Part shown: piece by piece, positions 7,718-15,359 of the stretch
Numbering within the stretch: the stretch's first letter is position 1
Layout: each line of letters starts with the position of its first letter
Assembly: GCA_015066875.1 (NCBI GenBank)
Contig: SVNM01000009.1
Location: forward strand, 1-45,933
Reading direction: 5' to 3'
Origin: Ruminococcus sp.
GTDB taxonomy: Bacteria; Bacillota; Clostridia; Oscillospirales; Ruminococcaceae
Length of the DNA stretch: 45,933 bases
Made by a program: the position numbers and the translations under genes
Notes under the pieces: model-generated
Databases searched by the model: none
What the model was told of the DNA's origin: nothing
Seen by the model: only the letters and a program-made list of their open reading frames with translations

Positions 7718-7900
7718 ATGAACGGTCTTATAACCATAGCACAGCAGACTCCCGCAACAGGCGACAGCTTCAATCCCGCAATATTAGCGGTAATAGGCGG
7801 AGTTGCAGTAGTTGCACTCATACTTTCGGCAGTGCTTTCAAAGAAAGAAAACAGCAAGAGCGAAGCCGAAGATGAAGATGACGACGAGGAAGAGGAATAA
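7718..7900 (+). CDS. 60-aa microprotein resembling a free sortase sorting signal
   Basis: The protein has a short N-terminal stretch ending in TPATGD, a motif like the LPxTG-type signals. Next comes one hydrophobic helix (about residues 22-40), a lysine pair, and a highly acidic tail of mostly Asp and Glu. Real sorting signals carry a positive tail, so the acidic end is odd. There is no signal peptide or ectodomain for a sortase to anchor. The RBS (AAGGAGAG) is strong, and the gene lies 33 nt after hydG and 17 nt before the LRR-dockerin gene, so it is probably in the same transcript. Possible roles are a membrane adaptor or a simple small membrane protein; function unknown. Confidence 0.6.
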   Translation: MNGLITIAQQTPATGDSFNPAILAVIGGVAVVALILSAVLSKKENSKSEAEDEDDDEEEE

Positions 7901-7917
7901 TAACAGGGGAGAAATAA

Positions 7918-8952
7918 ATGAACATAAAAAAGCGCATTGCATCACTTGCAGTAACAGCTTCGGTGATTTTATCCTGTACAGCAGTATCACCCGAAAGCTT
8001 TATCGCACATTCAGCGAATTCGGAAATCATATCCGGAGGCTTTGTCTTTAAGTTTACAGAGGACGGAGCAAGCCTGATGGTCAACAGCTATACCGGCGCA
8101 TCAGCAGTGGTTACGGTACCTCAGACAGTAGACGGATATACAGTAACGGAAATCCACCAGTATGCATTTTATGAAAACGAAACAATAACCTCGGTTACTC
8201 TGCCTGATACAATAAAAGTAATCGGAGCAAGTGCGTTCGGACACTGCAAGAATCTTGAAACAATAAATATGCCGTCAGAGCTTGAAATCATCGACGAATA
8301 CGCCTTTACAACCTGTCACGCTCTTGAGGACGTAACCTTTGGGGATATGGTAAAGAGCATAGGCTTCTGTTCATTCCAGCTCTGCATAAACTTTGATAAG
8401 GTGACAATCCCCGGAACTGTCGGAACGGTTGTCGACCACGCCTTTCACGGACTTCAGGGAGCAACAGAAATACGCTTCGGCGAGGGAATTCACACCATCG
8501 AATCAGGAGCCGTATTGAACTGCTACAGCGTTGACAGATTATATTTTCCGAAAACTCTTACCGAAATAGGCGACCATTCCGTTGCCTACAGCGTATGGGG
8601 CAATGAATATACTCCCATCAGCAATGTAGTCGCTTTCGGAAGCATAGAAACTCCCGCGCTGGAATATTCACTGAACAGCAATTTTGACTTTATTCCCTAT
8701 GAGATAGGCGACATAAACAAAAGCGGAGATATAACAGCCTCTGACGCGTCGGACGTGCTCAGCGAATACGCAGATGTATCCACAGGTGAGATATCATCTT
8801 ACGACAGCAAAAACAAGAGAAAAGCTGATGTGAATTTTGACGGAAAGATAACTCCCACCGATGCAAGCGAAATTTTAGGATATTACGCATACACAGCAAC
8901 AGGCGGAGCCCTTGAGGTTCACGATTATTTCTACCAGCAGTACTTCGGTTAA
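7918..8952 (+). CDS. Secreted BspA-like leucine-rich-repeat protein with C-terminal dockerin
   Basis: A 344-aa exported protein. A basic N-terminus and hydrophobic core form a signal peptide (about residues 1-30). About residues 45-235 are LRR_5/BspA-type repeats, recognisable by recurring units such as AFxxCxxLExVTFGD and VTIPGTV. The C-terminus (about 265-335) is a type I dockerin with two calcium loops (DINKSGDIT and DVNFDGKIT), each followed by a helix starting with a Ser/Thr-Asp-Ala-Ser motif. No catalytic motif is seen. By family knowledge the dockerin would attach it to a cohesin, and LRR_5 domains bind proteins or glycans. It is close to the next gene at 8984 in architecture and sequence, so the pair arose by duplication. 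Confidence 0.87.
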   Translation: MNIKKRIASLAVTASVILSCTAVSPESFIAHSANSEIISGGFVFKFTEDGASLMVNSYTGASAVVTVPQTVDGYTVTEIHQYAFYENETITSVTLPDTIKVIGASAFGHCKNLETINMPSELEIIDEYAFTTCHALEDVTFGDMVKSIGFCSFQLCINFDKVTIPGTVGTVVDHAFHGLQGATEIRFGEGIHTIESGAVLNCYSVDRLYFPKTLTEIGDHSVAYSVWGNEYTPISNVVAFGSIETPALEYSLNSNFDFIPYEIGDINKSGDITASDASDVLSEYADVSTGEISSYDSKNKRKADVNFDGKITPTDASEILGYYAYTATGGALEVHDYFYQQYFG

Positions 8953-8983
8953 GACCATACATATAATATAAAGGACAGGTATT

Positions 8984-9988
8984 ATGAAAAAATCCATATT
9001 ATCAGCAGTTATAACAGTAGCATCGGCAGTGAGCGCCTGTGCATACAGCAGTCTTTTTGCTTCAGCTTCCGCAGATGATTTCCACTATGTAACATCACCC
9101 GACGGAACGGGAATAAACATACTGTCATACGGCGGAACAGGTCCTGAAATGGTAATTCCCGACACGATAGACGGACTTCCTGTAAAGCTGATAAACACAA
9201 ACGCCTTCAAGAGCAACCTTGATATAACAGGCGTAAAAATTCCCGATACAGTCATAGCTATAAGCACAGGAGCCTTTGAAGGCTGTAGCAATCTTAAATC
9301 AATAAAGCTTCCGTCATCACTGACCAAGCTCTACACCTTTGCTTTTTCAGAGTGCAGAGCGCTTGAATCGGTAACCTTCGGCGACAACGTAACAACAATA
9401 GAGCGTTACGCATTTCAGCTTTGCACGGGACTGAAAGAAATTTCAATTCCGGGAAGCGTAAAAACCATTGCAGACCACACCTTCCAGAGCTGTACGGGTA
9501 TGAAGCGAATTACCTTTGAAGAGGGAGTGCAGACAATCGAAGCAGACGCAATGCTCAATGCAACAAGCCTTGAGAGAGTGTATTTCCCTTCAACAATACA
9601 GTCAATCGGTGACCACGCCATAGGCTACACCTATTTTGACCCTGATTACACAGCACTTTCACCTGTAATATTCGGCTACAGCGCAACACCCGCCTCAACA
9701 TATGCAGTATTGAACGGATTTGAATTCTATCCGTTCAACAAGGGCGACGTAAACGGTAGCAATGACATAACTCCTGTAGACGCATCAATAGTCCTCAGCG
9801 AATACGCAAGCAAAATGACAGGCCAGGGCATAACCATTTCAAAGGAACAGTTTACACTTGCTGATGTAAACGGTGACGGAGCATTGACTCCCACCGACGC
9901 AAGCGAGATACTCAGCTGTTATGCCTACAAGGCAACGGGAGGTAATCTGCATACCTGTGATTATTTTTACAATCTTTCTTCAGAATAA
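8984..9988 (+). CDS. Secreted BspA-like leucine-rich-repeat protein with dockerin (paralogue)
   Basis: A 334-aa paralogue of the preceding protein, with a signal peptide (about 1-30), LRR_5 repeats (about 45-235, e.g. AFEGCSNLKSI, VTIERYAFQLC) and a C-terminal dockerin (about 255-325) with loops DVNGSNDIT and DVNGDGALT. The first loop has Asn where Gly is usual but keeps most ligand positions. It begins 31 nt after the upstream stop behind AAGGACAGG, so the two are translated from one message. Role unknown: a non-catalytic cellulosome component or a binding protein is the simplest reading. Confidence 0.87.
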   Translation: MKKSILSAVITVASAVSACAYSSLFASASADDFHYVTSPDGTGINILSYGGTGPEMVIPDTIDGLPVKLINTNAFKSNLDITGVKIPDTVIAISTGAFEGCSNLKSIKLPSSLTKLYTFAFSECRALESVTFGDNVTTIERYAFQLCTGLKEISIPGSVKTIADHTFQSCTGMKRITFEEGVQTIEADAMLNATSLERVYFPSTIQSIGDHAIGYTYFDPDYTALSPVIFGYSATPASTYAVLNGFEFYPFNKGDVNGSNDITPVDASIVLSEYASKMTGQGITISKEQFTLADVNGDGALTPTDASEILSCYAYKATGGNLHTCDYFYNLSSE

Positions 9989-10078
9989 ACGGCACTTAAA
10001 ATTTTTAAGCTGAGCGGATAATAAACAAAGCTCTTTCCGGCATAGAATAGTAAAAAAGCGCAGGGGAGAGCTTATTTT

Positions 10079-10378
10079 ATGCAGTACAGTCTTGAAAACA
10101 TAAGAAACAAGGAAGTAATAGAGATAACTGCAGGCGAGCGTCTCGGATACATCGACGATGTACGGCTCAGCCGGGACTTCACAACAGTAACAGGCTTTGT
10201 GATTTACGGCAGAGAGCGTCTTTTCGGGCTTCTCGGCAGAGAAGAGGATATAGTCATTAAATGCGAGGAAATAACTGTAATCGGAGAAGATGTAATGCTG
10301 ATAAAGCGTGAAAAGGAAGACTTCTCGGCGGTATCAACTAAAAAACGAGCAGATTTACGCGAAAGTTTGTTTAAATAA
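10079..10378 (+). CDS. YlmC/YmxH-family PRC-barrel protein
   Basis: A 99-aa single-domain PRC-barrel protein of the YlmC/YmxH family, found in spore-forming Firmicutes. The diagnostic pattern is the N-terminal strand with RNKEVIEITAGERLGYIDD, then GFVIYGRERLFGLLGREEDI and IKCEEITVIGEDVMLI. The start ATG at 10079 follows AGGGGAG. No clear promoter is seen in the 90-bp gap after the LRR-dockerin gene, so its transcription is uncertain. The biochemical role is not known. Together with the spore protein at 26368-26547 it suggests a sporulating host. Confidence 0.85.
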   Translation: MQYSLENIRNKEVIEITAGERLGYIDDVRLSRDFTTVTGFVIYGRERLFGLLGREEDIVIKCEEITVIGEDVMLIKREKEDFSAVSTKKRADLRESLFK

Positions 10379-10393
10379 CCAAAGAAAATACTC

Positions 10394-10422
10394 TTGCGGA
10401 ATTTGTAAATATATGTTATAAT
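10394..10422 (+). promoter_or_regulatory. Sigma-A promoter of rpsB
   Basis: TTGCGG (10394-10399) and TATAAT (10417-10422) have a 17-bp spacer. The leader of about 110 nt contains the perfect palindrome CTTCCATATGGAAG (10463-10476), which could take part in autogenous control by S2; no known leader motif is recognised with certainty. Confidence 0.75.
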
Positions 10423-10537
10423 ATTAAGGCAATTCGCACGCTTGTACTTTTGAGCCTCGGTGCTTCCATATGGAAGTCGGCGTCAAGTCAAGTCAGGCGG
10501 AGGAATAATAAAAAACCAATTTAAGGAGGACTACACA

Positions 10538-11287
10538 ATGGGAGTAGTATCAATGAAACAGCTTCTTGAAGCTGGCGTACACTTTGGTCACCAGACAAGA
10601 AGATGGAATCCGAAAATGGCACAGTACATTTTCACAGAAAGAAACGGCATTTACATCATCGACCTTCAGAAGACAGTAAAGAAGCTTGAAGAAGCTTATA
10701 TGTTCGTTCGTGAGATTTCAGCTCAGGGCGGAGAGGTTCTTTTCGTAGGTACAAAGAAGCAGGCTGGCGATTCCGTTAAGGAAGAGGCTACACGTGCAGG
10801 CGCTCACTACGTAAACGCAAGATGGCTCGGTGGTATGCTCACAAACTTCAAGACAATCCAGACAAGAATCAAGAGACTTGAACAGCTTCACACAATGGCT
10901 GAGGACGGCACATTCGACCTCCTTCCCAAGAAGGAAGTAGTAAAGCTTAACCTCGAAATTGAAAAGCTTGAGAAGTTCCTCGGTGGTATCAAGACAATGA
11001 AGAAGATTCCCGCATGTCTCTTCATCGTAGACCCCAGAAAGGAAAAGATCGCTGTAGCAGAGGCTAAGAAGCTCAACATTCCGATCGTAGCAATCGTAGA
11101 TACAAACTGTGATCCTGATGAAGTAGATTACGTTATCCCAGGTAACGATGACGCTATCAGAGCAGTAAAGCTTATCGCAGGTACAATCGCAAACGCTGTA
11201 ATCGAAGGCAGACAGGGCGATGACGCTGTAGAAGAAGCACAGGCTGAAGCAGTAGTTGAAGAGACTGCTGAGACAGAGGCTGAATAA
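10538..11287 (+). CDS. rpsB: 30S ribosomal protein S2
   Basis: A 249-aa protein of the small ribosomal subunit, binding late at the head-body junction of 16S rRNA. The start is ATG 10538 behind AAGGAGGA at ideal spacing; an in-frame upstream extension to 10460 is not supported. The family signature [22 protein letters not shown] (the first 20 or so residues), the [11 protein letters not shown] block and the [19 protein letters not shown] block are all present, with an acidic C-terminal tail. It is followed by tsf as in most bacteria, with a terminator-like hairpin between them. Confidence 0.98.
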   Translation: MGVVSMKQLLEAGVHFGHQTRRWNPKMAQYIFTERNGIYIIDLQKTVKKLEEAYMFVREISAQGGEVLFVGTKKQAGDSVKEEATRAGAHYVNARWLGGMLTNFKTIQTRIKRLEQLHTMAEDGTFDLLPKKEVVKLNLEIEKLEKFLGGIKTMKKIPACLFIVDPRKEKIAVAEAKKLNIPIVAIVDTNCDPDEVDYVIPGNDDAIRAVKLIAGTIANAVIEGRQGDDAVEEAQAEAVVEETAETEAE

Positions 11288-11304
11288 TCAATAAAAAACG
11301 CAAT

Positions 11305-11333
11305 AAAAACCCGAATAATTCATTCGGGTTTTT
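11305..11333 (+). terminator. Terminator or attenuator between rpsB and tsf
   Basis: CCCGAA/TTCGGG flanked by A and T tracts gives up to 11 bp of stem with a 7-nt loop and a short T-run. tsf has its own RBS only 10 nt further on and no promoter is visible between, so it probably allows partial read-through. Confidence 0.8.
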
Positions 11334-11360
11334 CGCAATAAATTACAGGAGGTAATTATT

Positions 11361-12278
11361 ATGGCAAAGGTATCCGTACAGGAAATTAAGGAACTTATGA
11401 AGTCAACAGGTGTTGGCATGATGGACTGCAAGAAGGCTCTTGAAGCTAACGACGGCGATATGGACAAGGCTATCGAATTCCTCAGAGAAAAAGGACTTGC
11501 AACACAGGCTAAGAAGAGTGGCAGAGCTGCTGCTGAGGGTGTTGTAACAGCTGTTGTTGAGGGTAACGTAGGTGTTCTTCTCGAAGTTAACACAGAGACA
11601 GACTTTGCAGCTAATACAGATGATATCAAGAATTTCGTAAGCGGTGTAGCTAAGACAATCATTGACAATAATCCCGCAGACGTTGACGCTCTTAAGGAAA
11701 TGACAATCAGTGGCGGTACAGCTACAGTAGGCGAGGTTCTTACTGAGCTCGCAGGTATGAAGATCAGAGAGAACATCGTAATCCGTCGTTTCGTAAGACT
11801 CGAGGGTGTTCTTGCTTCTTATATCCACAACGGCGGAAGCATCGGCGTTATGGTTAAGCTTGATACAGAGCTTACAGCTGATCAGGTATCAGCAATCGGT
11901 AAGGACGTAGCAATGCAGTCTGCAGCTCTTAACGCTCCTTATCTCTGCCGTGAACAGGTACCCGCTGAGGTTATCGAAAAGGAAAAGGAAATCATGCTCG
12001 CTCAGATGGCAGAGGACCCCAAGATGGCTTCAAAGCCCGAACAGGTTCGCGTAAAGATCGTAGAGGGCAAGGTTGGCAAGTACTACAGCGAGAACTGTCT
12101 GCTTGAACAGGCATTCGTTAAGGATGACAAGCTTTCAGTACAGGGCTATGTAGACGCAGAGGCTAAGAAGCTCGGCGGAACAATCAAGGTTGTTGATGTA
12201 ATCCGTTACGAGCGTGGCGAAGGCATTGAAAAGAAGGAAGATAATCTTGCTGACGAAGTAGCAAAGATGATCAAGTAA
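11361..12278 (+). CDS. tsf: Translation elongation factor Ts
   Basis: A 305-aa guanine-nucleotide exchange factor that recycles EF-Tu-GDP to EF-Tu-GTP. The N-terminal UBA-like domain (IKELMKSTGVGMMDCKKAL, about residues 8-27) and the TDFAANTDDI contact segment are clear. The core and a coiled-coil-like C-terminal half follow, with a conserved ENCLLEQAFVKDD block. The ATG at 11361 follows AGGAGG. It is in the standard rpsB-tsf order. Length is normal for the family. Confidence 0.98.
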   Translation: MAKVSVQEIKELMKSTGVGMMDCKKALEANDGDMDKAIEFLREKGLATQAKKSGRAAAEGVVTAVVEGNVGVLLEVNTETDFAANTDDIKNFVSGVAKTIIDNNPADVDALKEMTISGGTATVGEVLTELAGMKIRENIVIRRFVRLEGVLASYIHNGGSIGVMVKLDTELTADQVSAIGKDVAMQSAALNAPYLCREQVPAEVIEKEKEIMLAQMAEDPKMASKPEQVRVKIVEGKVGKYYSENCLLEQAFVKDDKLSVQGYVDAEAKKLGGTIKVVDVIRYERGEGIEKKEDNLADEVAKMIK

Positions 12279-12291
12279 TTGAATAAATTTC

Positions 12292-12314
12292 AGGGCACGG
12301 GATAACTGTGCCCT
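12292..12314 (+). other. Hairpin downstream of tsf
   Basis: AGGGCAC/GTGCCCT arms (12292-12298 and 12308-12314) form a 7-bp stem with a 9-nt loop. No T-run follows, so it is a weak or pause-type terminator at best, or an mRNA-stabilising 3' structure. The next gene begins 22 nt later. Confidence 0.4.
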
Positions 12315-12336
12315 AAAATACATTATGGAGGTTTTT

Positions 12337-13062
12337 ATGAAAAAGTTTTTAACATCATTATTTACAGTAATGATCATTCTCGGTATTGCCGGCACAATCG
12401 GTTCATATAAGGACGCAATGACTGTTTTCAGCGGTAAGACAATCGACTTTAACAGCTCAACTCTTGCAGACTACGATGAGGAAGCAATGATTGAGGGCGA
12501 AATTTACTACGTTTACGACTATTTCGCAGTTGAAGAGGTTACAAATACTACATACGGCATCAAGACAGGCTCAACAGAGACTTACTTCTATCTCGTAGAG
12601 TCTTATAACAAGGAGTGGTTCCTTGATGAATCAGACGAGTATGAGCCTGTTTCAATGATCTACTCAACATCAGACAAGGACGAAATCGCAAAGCTTGACA
12701 AGATGGTTGAGGACTGGTACGCTTTTGAGGACGCATACTACAATGCAGAGTCAGAAGATGATATCCCTGATGTTCCCAAGGACACATTCAAGTTTGAGGG
12801 CTTTGTTTCAGAGTGTCCCGACGCTAAGATTTTAGAGTTCAGAAAAGAATACATCATCGAAACACTGGGCTATCCCGCTGAGGAGGCAGATGAGTTCATC
12901 GCTGAGTACTGCTCAGATATGATCATCGAAAAGGGCGATCCCGCACAGGTTAAAATGCTCTTCTTCATAGCAATCGGTGTAGGAGTTGCAGGTATTATCG
13001 GACTCATCGCAACACTTGTAGCCTCATCAGTAAGAAAGAAGAAGGACGAAGAGCTTTACTAA
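12337..13062 (+). CDS. Two-TM membrane protein of unknown function (paralogue 1)
   Basis: A 241-aa protein. ATG 12337 sits 5 nt after GGAGG and is preferred to an ATG 12 nt upstream that forms part of the RBS itself. It has an N-terminal TM helix (about 4-22), an acidic extracytoplasmic domain (about 30-200) and a C-terminal TM helix (about 208-230) followed by basic RKKKDEELY. The block GKTIDFN and the later AMIEGEI recur in the next gene, 34 nt downstream, showing tandem duplication. No catalytic motif or known family is recognised with confidence. It is probably read through from tsf. Confidence 0.8.
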   Translation: MKKFLTSLFTVMIILGIAGTIGSYKDAMTVFSGKTIDFNSSTLADYDEEAMIEGEIYYVYDYFAVEEVTNTTYGIKTGSTETYFYLVESYNKEWFLDESDEYEPVSMIYSTSDKDEIAKLDKMVEDWYAFEDAYYNAESEDDIPDVPKDTFKFEGFVSECPDAKILEFRKEYIIETLGYPAEEADEFIAEYCSDMIIEKGDPAQVKMLFFIAIGVGVAGIIGLIATLVASSVRKKKDEELY

Positions 13063-13096
13063 AATAAACAGGGGATAAATATAGAGAGGGATTATA

Positions 13097-13816
13097 ATGA
13101 ATAAATTCAGATTTACGCTTCCGGCTATACTTATGATAGTTGGAATTATTCTGGCAATGGCCGGATACGACGACGCAATGCTTCTTATGAAGGGCAAAAC
13201 AATTGATTTCAATACAGCAGAGCAGATCGACCTTGAGGAAAAAGCAATGATCGAGGGCAACATTGAGTTTGTTCTCGGACCATTCGCAACTCTTGAAACG
13301 ACAAGAGAGTCAAGATACGGAATAACCACAAGCAAAACCGAAACAAACTTCTACATAGTGGGAAATTTCTCCTATGAGCAGTTCGAGGAGTGGTACAACG
13401 GCGGTGAAGGCTTTGACGCTTTCTACACCGTATTGTCTGTTTCAGATCAGACCAAGAGATTTGCTCTTGACTCGGCAGGCTCAAAGTGGAAGGCTTTCTT
13501 TGAAGCTCTGGCAAGCTATAACGAGGGAACCTACGCCGGAATACCTGTTCCGCCCAATATCTCCGTTCCTTTCAAGGGAAAGCTTGACGATGATGTAATG
13601 GACCCCGAATACGTGGAAATCCGTGATGAAGCAATGGAATCGCTTGGACTTTTAGGCGGAGAAATGACAGGTCTGAGAATAGTACACGGCGAGCTTACCA
13701 CAACAAGCTACGTTGTATTTTTCGGAGGAATAGCACTTGCCCTGATCGGACTTGTAAGCCTTGTTATCTCACTTTTCAAGGCATACCGTGCAAAGAAGGA
13801 CAGCGAGCTCTACTGA
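13097..13816 (+). CDS. Two-TM membrane protein of unknown function (paralogue 2)
   Basis: A 239-aa homologue of the preceding gene, with the same topology: N-terminal TM (about 8-26), extracytoplasmic domain (about 30-195), C-terminal TM (about 203-225) and a short basic tail ending KKDSELY. Shared blocks are GKTIDFN, KAMIEGNI, and YGI followed by a T/S-K-T-E-T segment and a hydrophobic YIV strand. An RBS (GAGAGGGATT) precedes the ATG. The pair diverged considerably, so the duplication is not recent. Function unknown. Confidence 0.8.
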   Translation: MNKFRFTLPAILMIVGIILAMAGYDDAMLLMKGKTIDFNTAEQIDLEEKAMIEGNIEFVLGPFATLETTRESRYGITTSKTETNFYIVGNFSYEQFEEWYNGGEGFDAFYTVLSVSDQTKRFALDSAGSKWKAFFEALASYNEGTYAGIPVPPNISVPFKGKLDDDVMDPEYVEIRDEAMESLGLLGGEMTGLRIVHGELTTTSYVVFFGGIALALIGLVSLVISLFKAYRAKKDSELY

Positions 13817-13853
13817 TATATCCGCTAACAGCGGAGTGTAATGGAGAAATAAA

Positions 13854-14234
13854 ATGTCAAAGAAAACACAGAAAATGCTGATAACAGTAAGAAACTCGCT
13901 TTTAAATCCGAGACTGCTGTTATGCGTAGGATTATCGTGGATAATCACAAACGGCTGGGCGTATATATTCATATTTCTTGGAATAAAACTGCGTATCGGC
14001 TGGATGGCAAAGATCGCAGGCATTTACATCGGCATACTTTACTCTCCCTTGTGCGTAGAGGGAATACTTACTATAGCAATTTCCATATTTCTTTTGAAGA
14101 AATTATTTCCCGACGACAAATACACATTAAAACTGCTGAACGTATATTCAAGAAAGCTGAAACTTGAATTCAAGAGAAAGCTACAGAAATACAAAATCAA
14201 AAAGCATAAAAACAATAAGAGTCACTCTGAGTAA
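13854..14234 (+). CDS. Small multi-TM membrane protein, unknown
   Basis: A 126-aa hydrophobic protein with about two or three TM helices (roughly residues 18-45, 50-80) and a long, strongly basic C-terminal tail rich in Lys (from about 90). The ATG follows ATGGAGAAATAAA, 37 nt after the second paralogue, so it completes the post-tsf membrane-gene run. Its stop codon lies inside the loop of the terminator hairpin, and the last few codons form one arm of that stem. No family recognised. Confidence 0.65.
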   Translation: MSKKTQKMLITVRNSLLNPRLLLCVGLSWIITNGWAYIFIFLGIKLRIGWMAKIAGIYIGILYSPLCVEGILTIAISIFLLKKLFPDDKYTLKLLNVYSRKLKLEFKRKLQKYKIKKHKNNKSHSE

Positions 14235-14250
14235 TCAGAGTGACTTTTTT
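14220..14250 (+). terminator. Strong rho-independent terminator
   Basis: An 11-bp perfect stem AGTCACTCTGA/TCAGAGTGACT with loop GTAA is followed by five more T residues. It overlaps the last codons of the preceding membrane protein. Confidence 0.93.
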
Positions 14251-14339
14251 ACATTGCAGATAAATTTTCAACAATCAGAGGATATTTTCCTTGTATATTT
14301 TTACCAAAAGTTCACAGTCAAGATTTATATATCTGACTC

Positions 14340-14368
14340 TTGAAGTGAAGCGGGAATTGTGTTATAAT
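14340..14368 (+). promoter_or_regulatory. Sigma-A promoter of the MoxR operon
   Basis: TTGAAG (14340-14345) and TATAAT (14363-14368) with a 17-bp spacer, about 50 bp before the MoxR ATG. No other signal is seen in the 185-bp gap. Confidence 0.8.
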
Positions 14369-14419
14369 ATACTATGTGGATTATTATGCAAATTTATAAA
14401 TTTCCGTGAGGTATAGTCT

Positions 14420-15358
14420 ATGAATAGTAATGTTCGTAAGCTCTGCGACTCAATCGGCAGAGTAATAATAGGTAAGGAAGACTCGGTTATCCGACTGATT
14501 TCTGCTTTGTTATGCGAAGGACACGTTCTGTTGGAGGACGTTCCGGGTGTTGGAAAAACCCAGCTTATCACAGCACTTTCACGCTCGCTGGGCGGAAAAT
14601 TCAACAGAATACAGCTTACTCCTGACGTAATGCCCTCAGATATAGCGGGCTACACAATGCTTGACGGCAAAACAGGCGAGTTTGTGTATAAGGACGGAGC
14701 CGTAATGTGCAATTTTCTTCTTGCCGATGAGATAAACCGTTCCTCACCAAAGGTACAGTCTGCTCTGCTTGAAGCAATGGAAGAGCGTCAGATAAGCCTT
14801 GACGGAAAAACTCACCGTCTGCCAAAGCCATTTCTTGTAATGGCAACGCAGAATCCTGTAGAGACCTACGGAACATATCACCTTCCCGAAGCTCAGATGG
14901 ACCGATTCTTTATGAAGCTTTCAATGGGCTATCCCACAGAAGAGGAAGAGGTAAAGATACTTGAGCGAACAGAAATGAATAATCCCATAGTAAACATAAC
15001 CGAGCCTGTTTTAAGCGTAGAGGACATCTGCGCAATGCAGGAGGAGGTAAAGAAAATCCGTGTAACCGAAGACGTAAAAAAATACGTGGTAGAGCTTGTT
15101 TCGGCAACAAGAAACAGCAGAAATACAGTACTTGGAATAAGTCCGAGAGGAAGCATAGCACTTTACAAGGCTTCCAAAGCGTTTGCCTATATTTACGACA
15201 GAGAGTATGTAACTCCCGATGACGTAAAGAACACAGCAGTACAGGTACTTGCCCACAGAATAATCCTTTCACCACAGGGAAAAACAACCTACGGAACACC
15301 TGAGGAGTACATAAAGAGCATAATCTCAGAGCACAGCGTTCCTTCAATGGGTAAATAA
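14420..15358 (+). CDS. MoxR-family AAA+ ATPase
   Basis: A 312-aa cytoplasmic chaperone-like ATPase. Walker A is in EDVPGVGKTQL, Walker B and the downstream conserved segment in LLADEINRSSPKVQSALLEAMEE, sensor 1 in MATQNP, and the C-terminal ISPRGSIAL matches the sensor-2/lid region. MoxR proteins typically act with DUF58 and VWA or transglutaminase partners encoded beside them, and this one is followed at 1 nt by DUF58. Their exact targets are not known; assembly or activation of envelope complexes is the usual suggestion. It opens the operon 14420-19879. Confidence 0.93.
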   Translation: MNSNVRKLCDSIGRVIIGKEDSVIRLISALLCEGHVLLEDVPGVGKTQLITALSRSLGGKFNRIQLTPDVMPSDIAGYTMLDGKTGEFVYKDGAVMCNFLLADEINRSSPKVQSALLEAMEERQISLDGKTHRLPKPFLVMATQNPVETYGTYHLPEAQMDRFFMKLSMGYPTEEEEVKILERTEMNNPIVNITEPVLSVEDICAMQEEVKKIRVTEDVKKYVVELVSATRNSRNTVLGISPRGSIALYKASKAFAYIYDREYVTPDDVKNTAVQVLAHRIILSPQGKTTYGTPEEYIKSIISEHSVPSMGK

Positions 15359-15359
15359 A

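Noticed and set aside
10460..10537. Upstream in-frame extension of rpsB
   Set aside because: It lies in the leader palindrome. AAGGAGGA before ATG 10538 and the family N-terminus set the start there.
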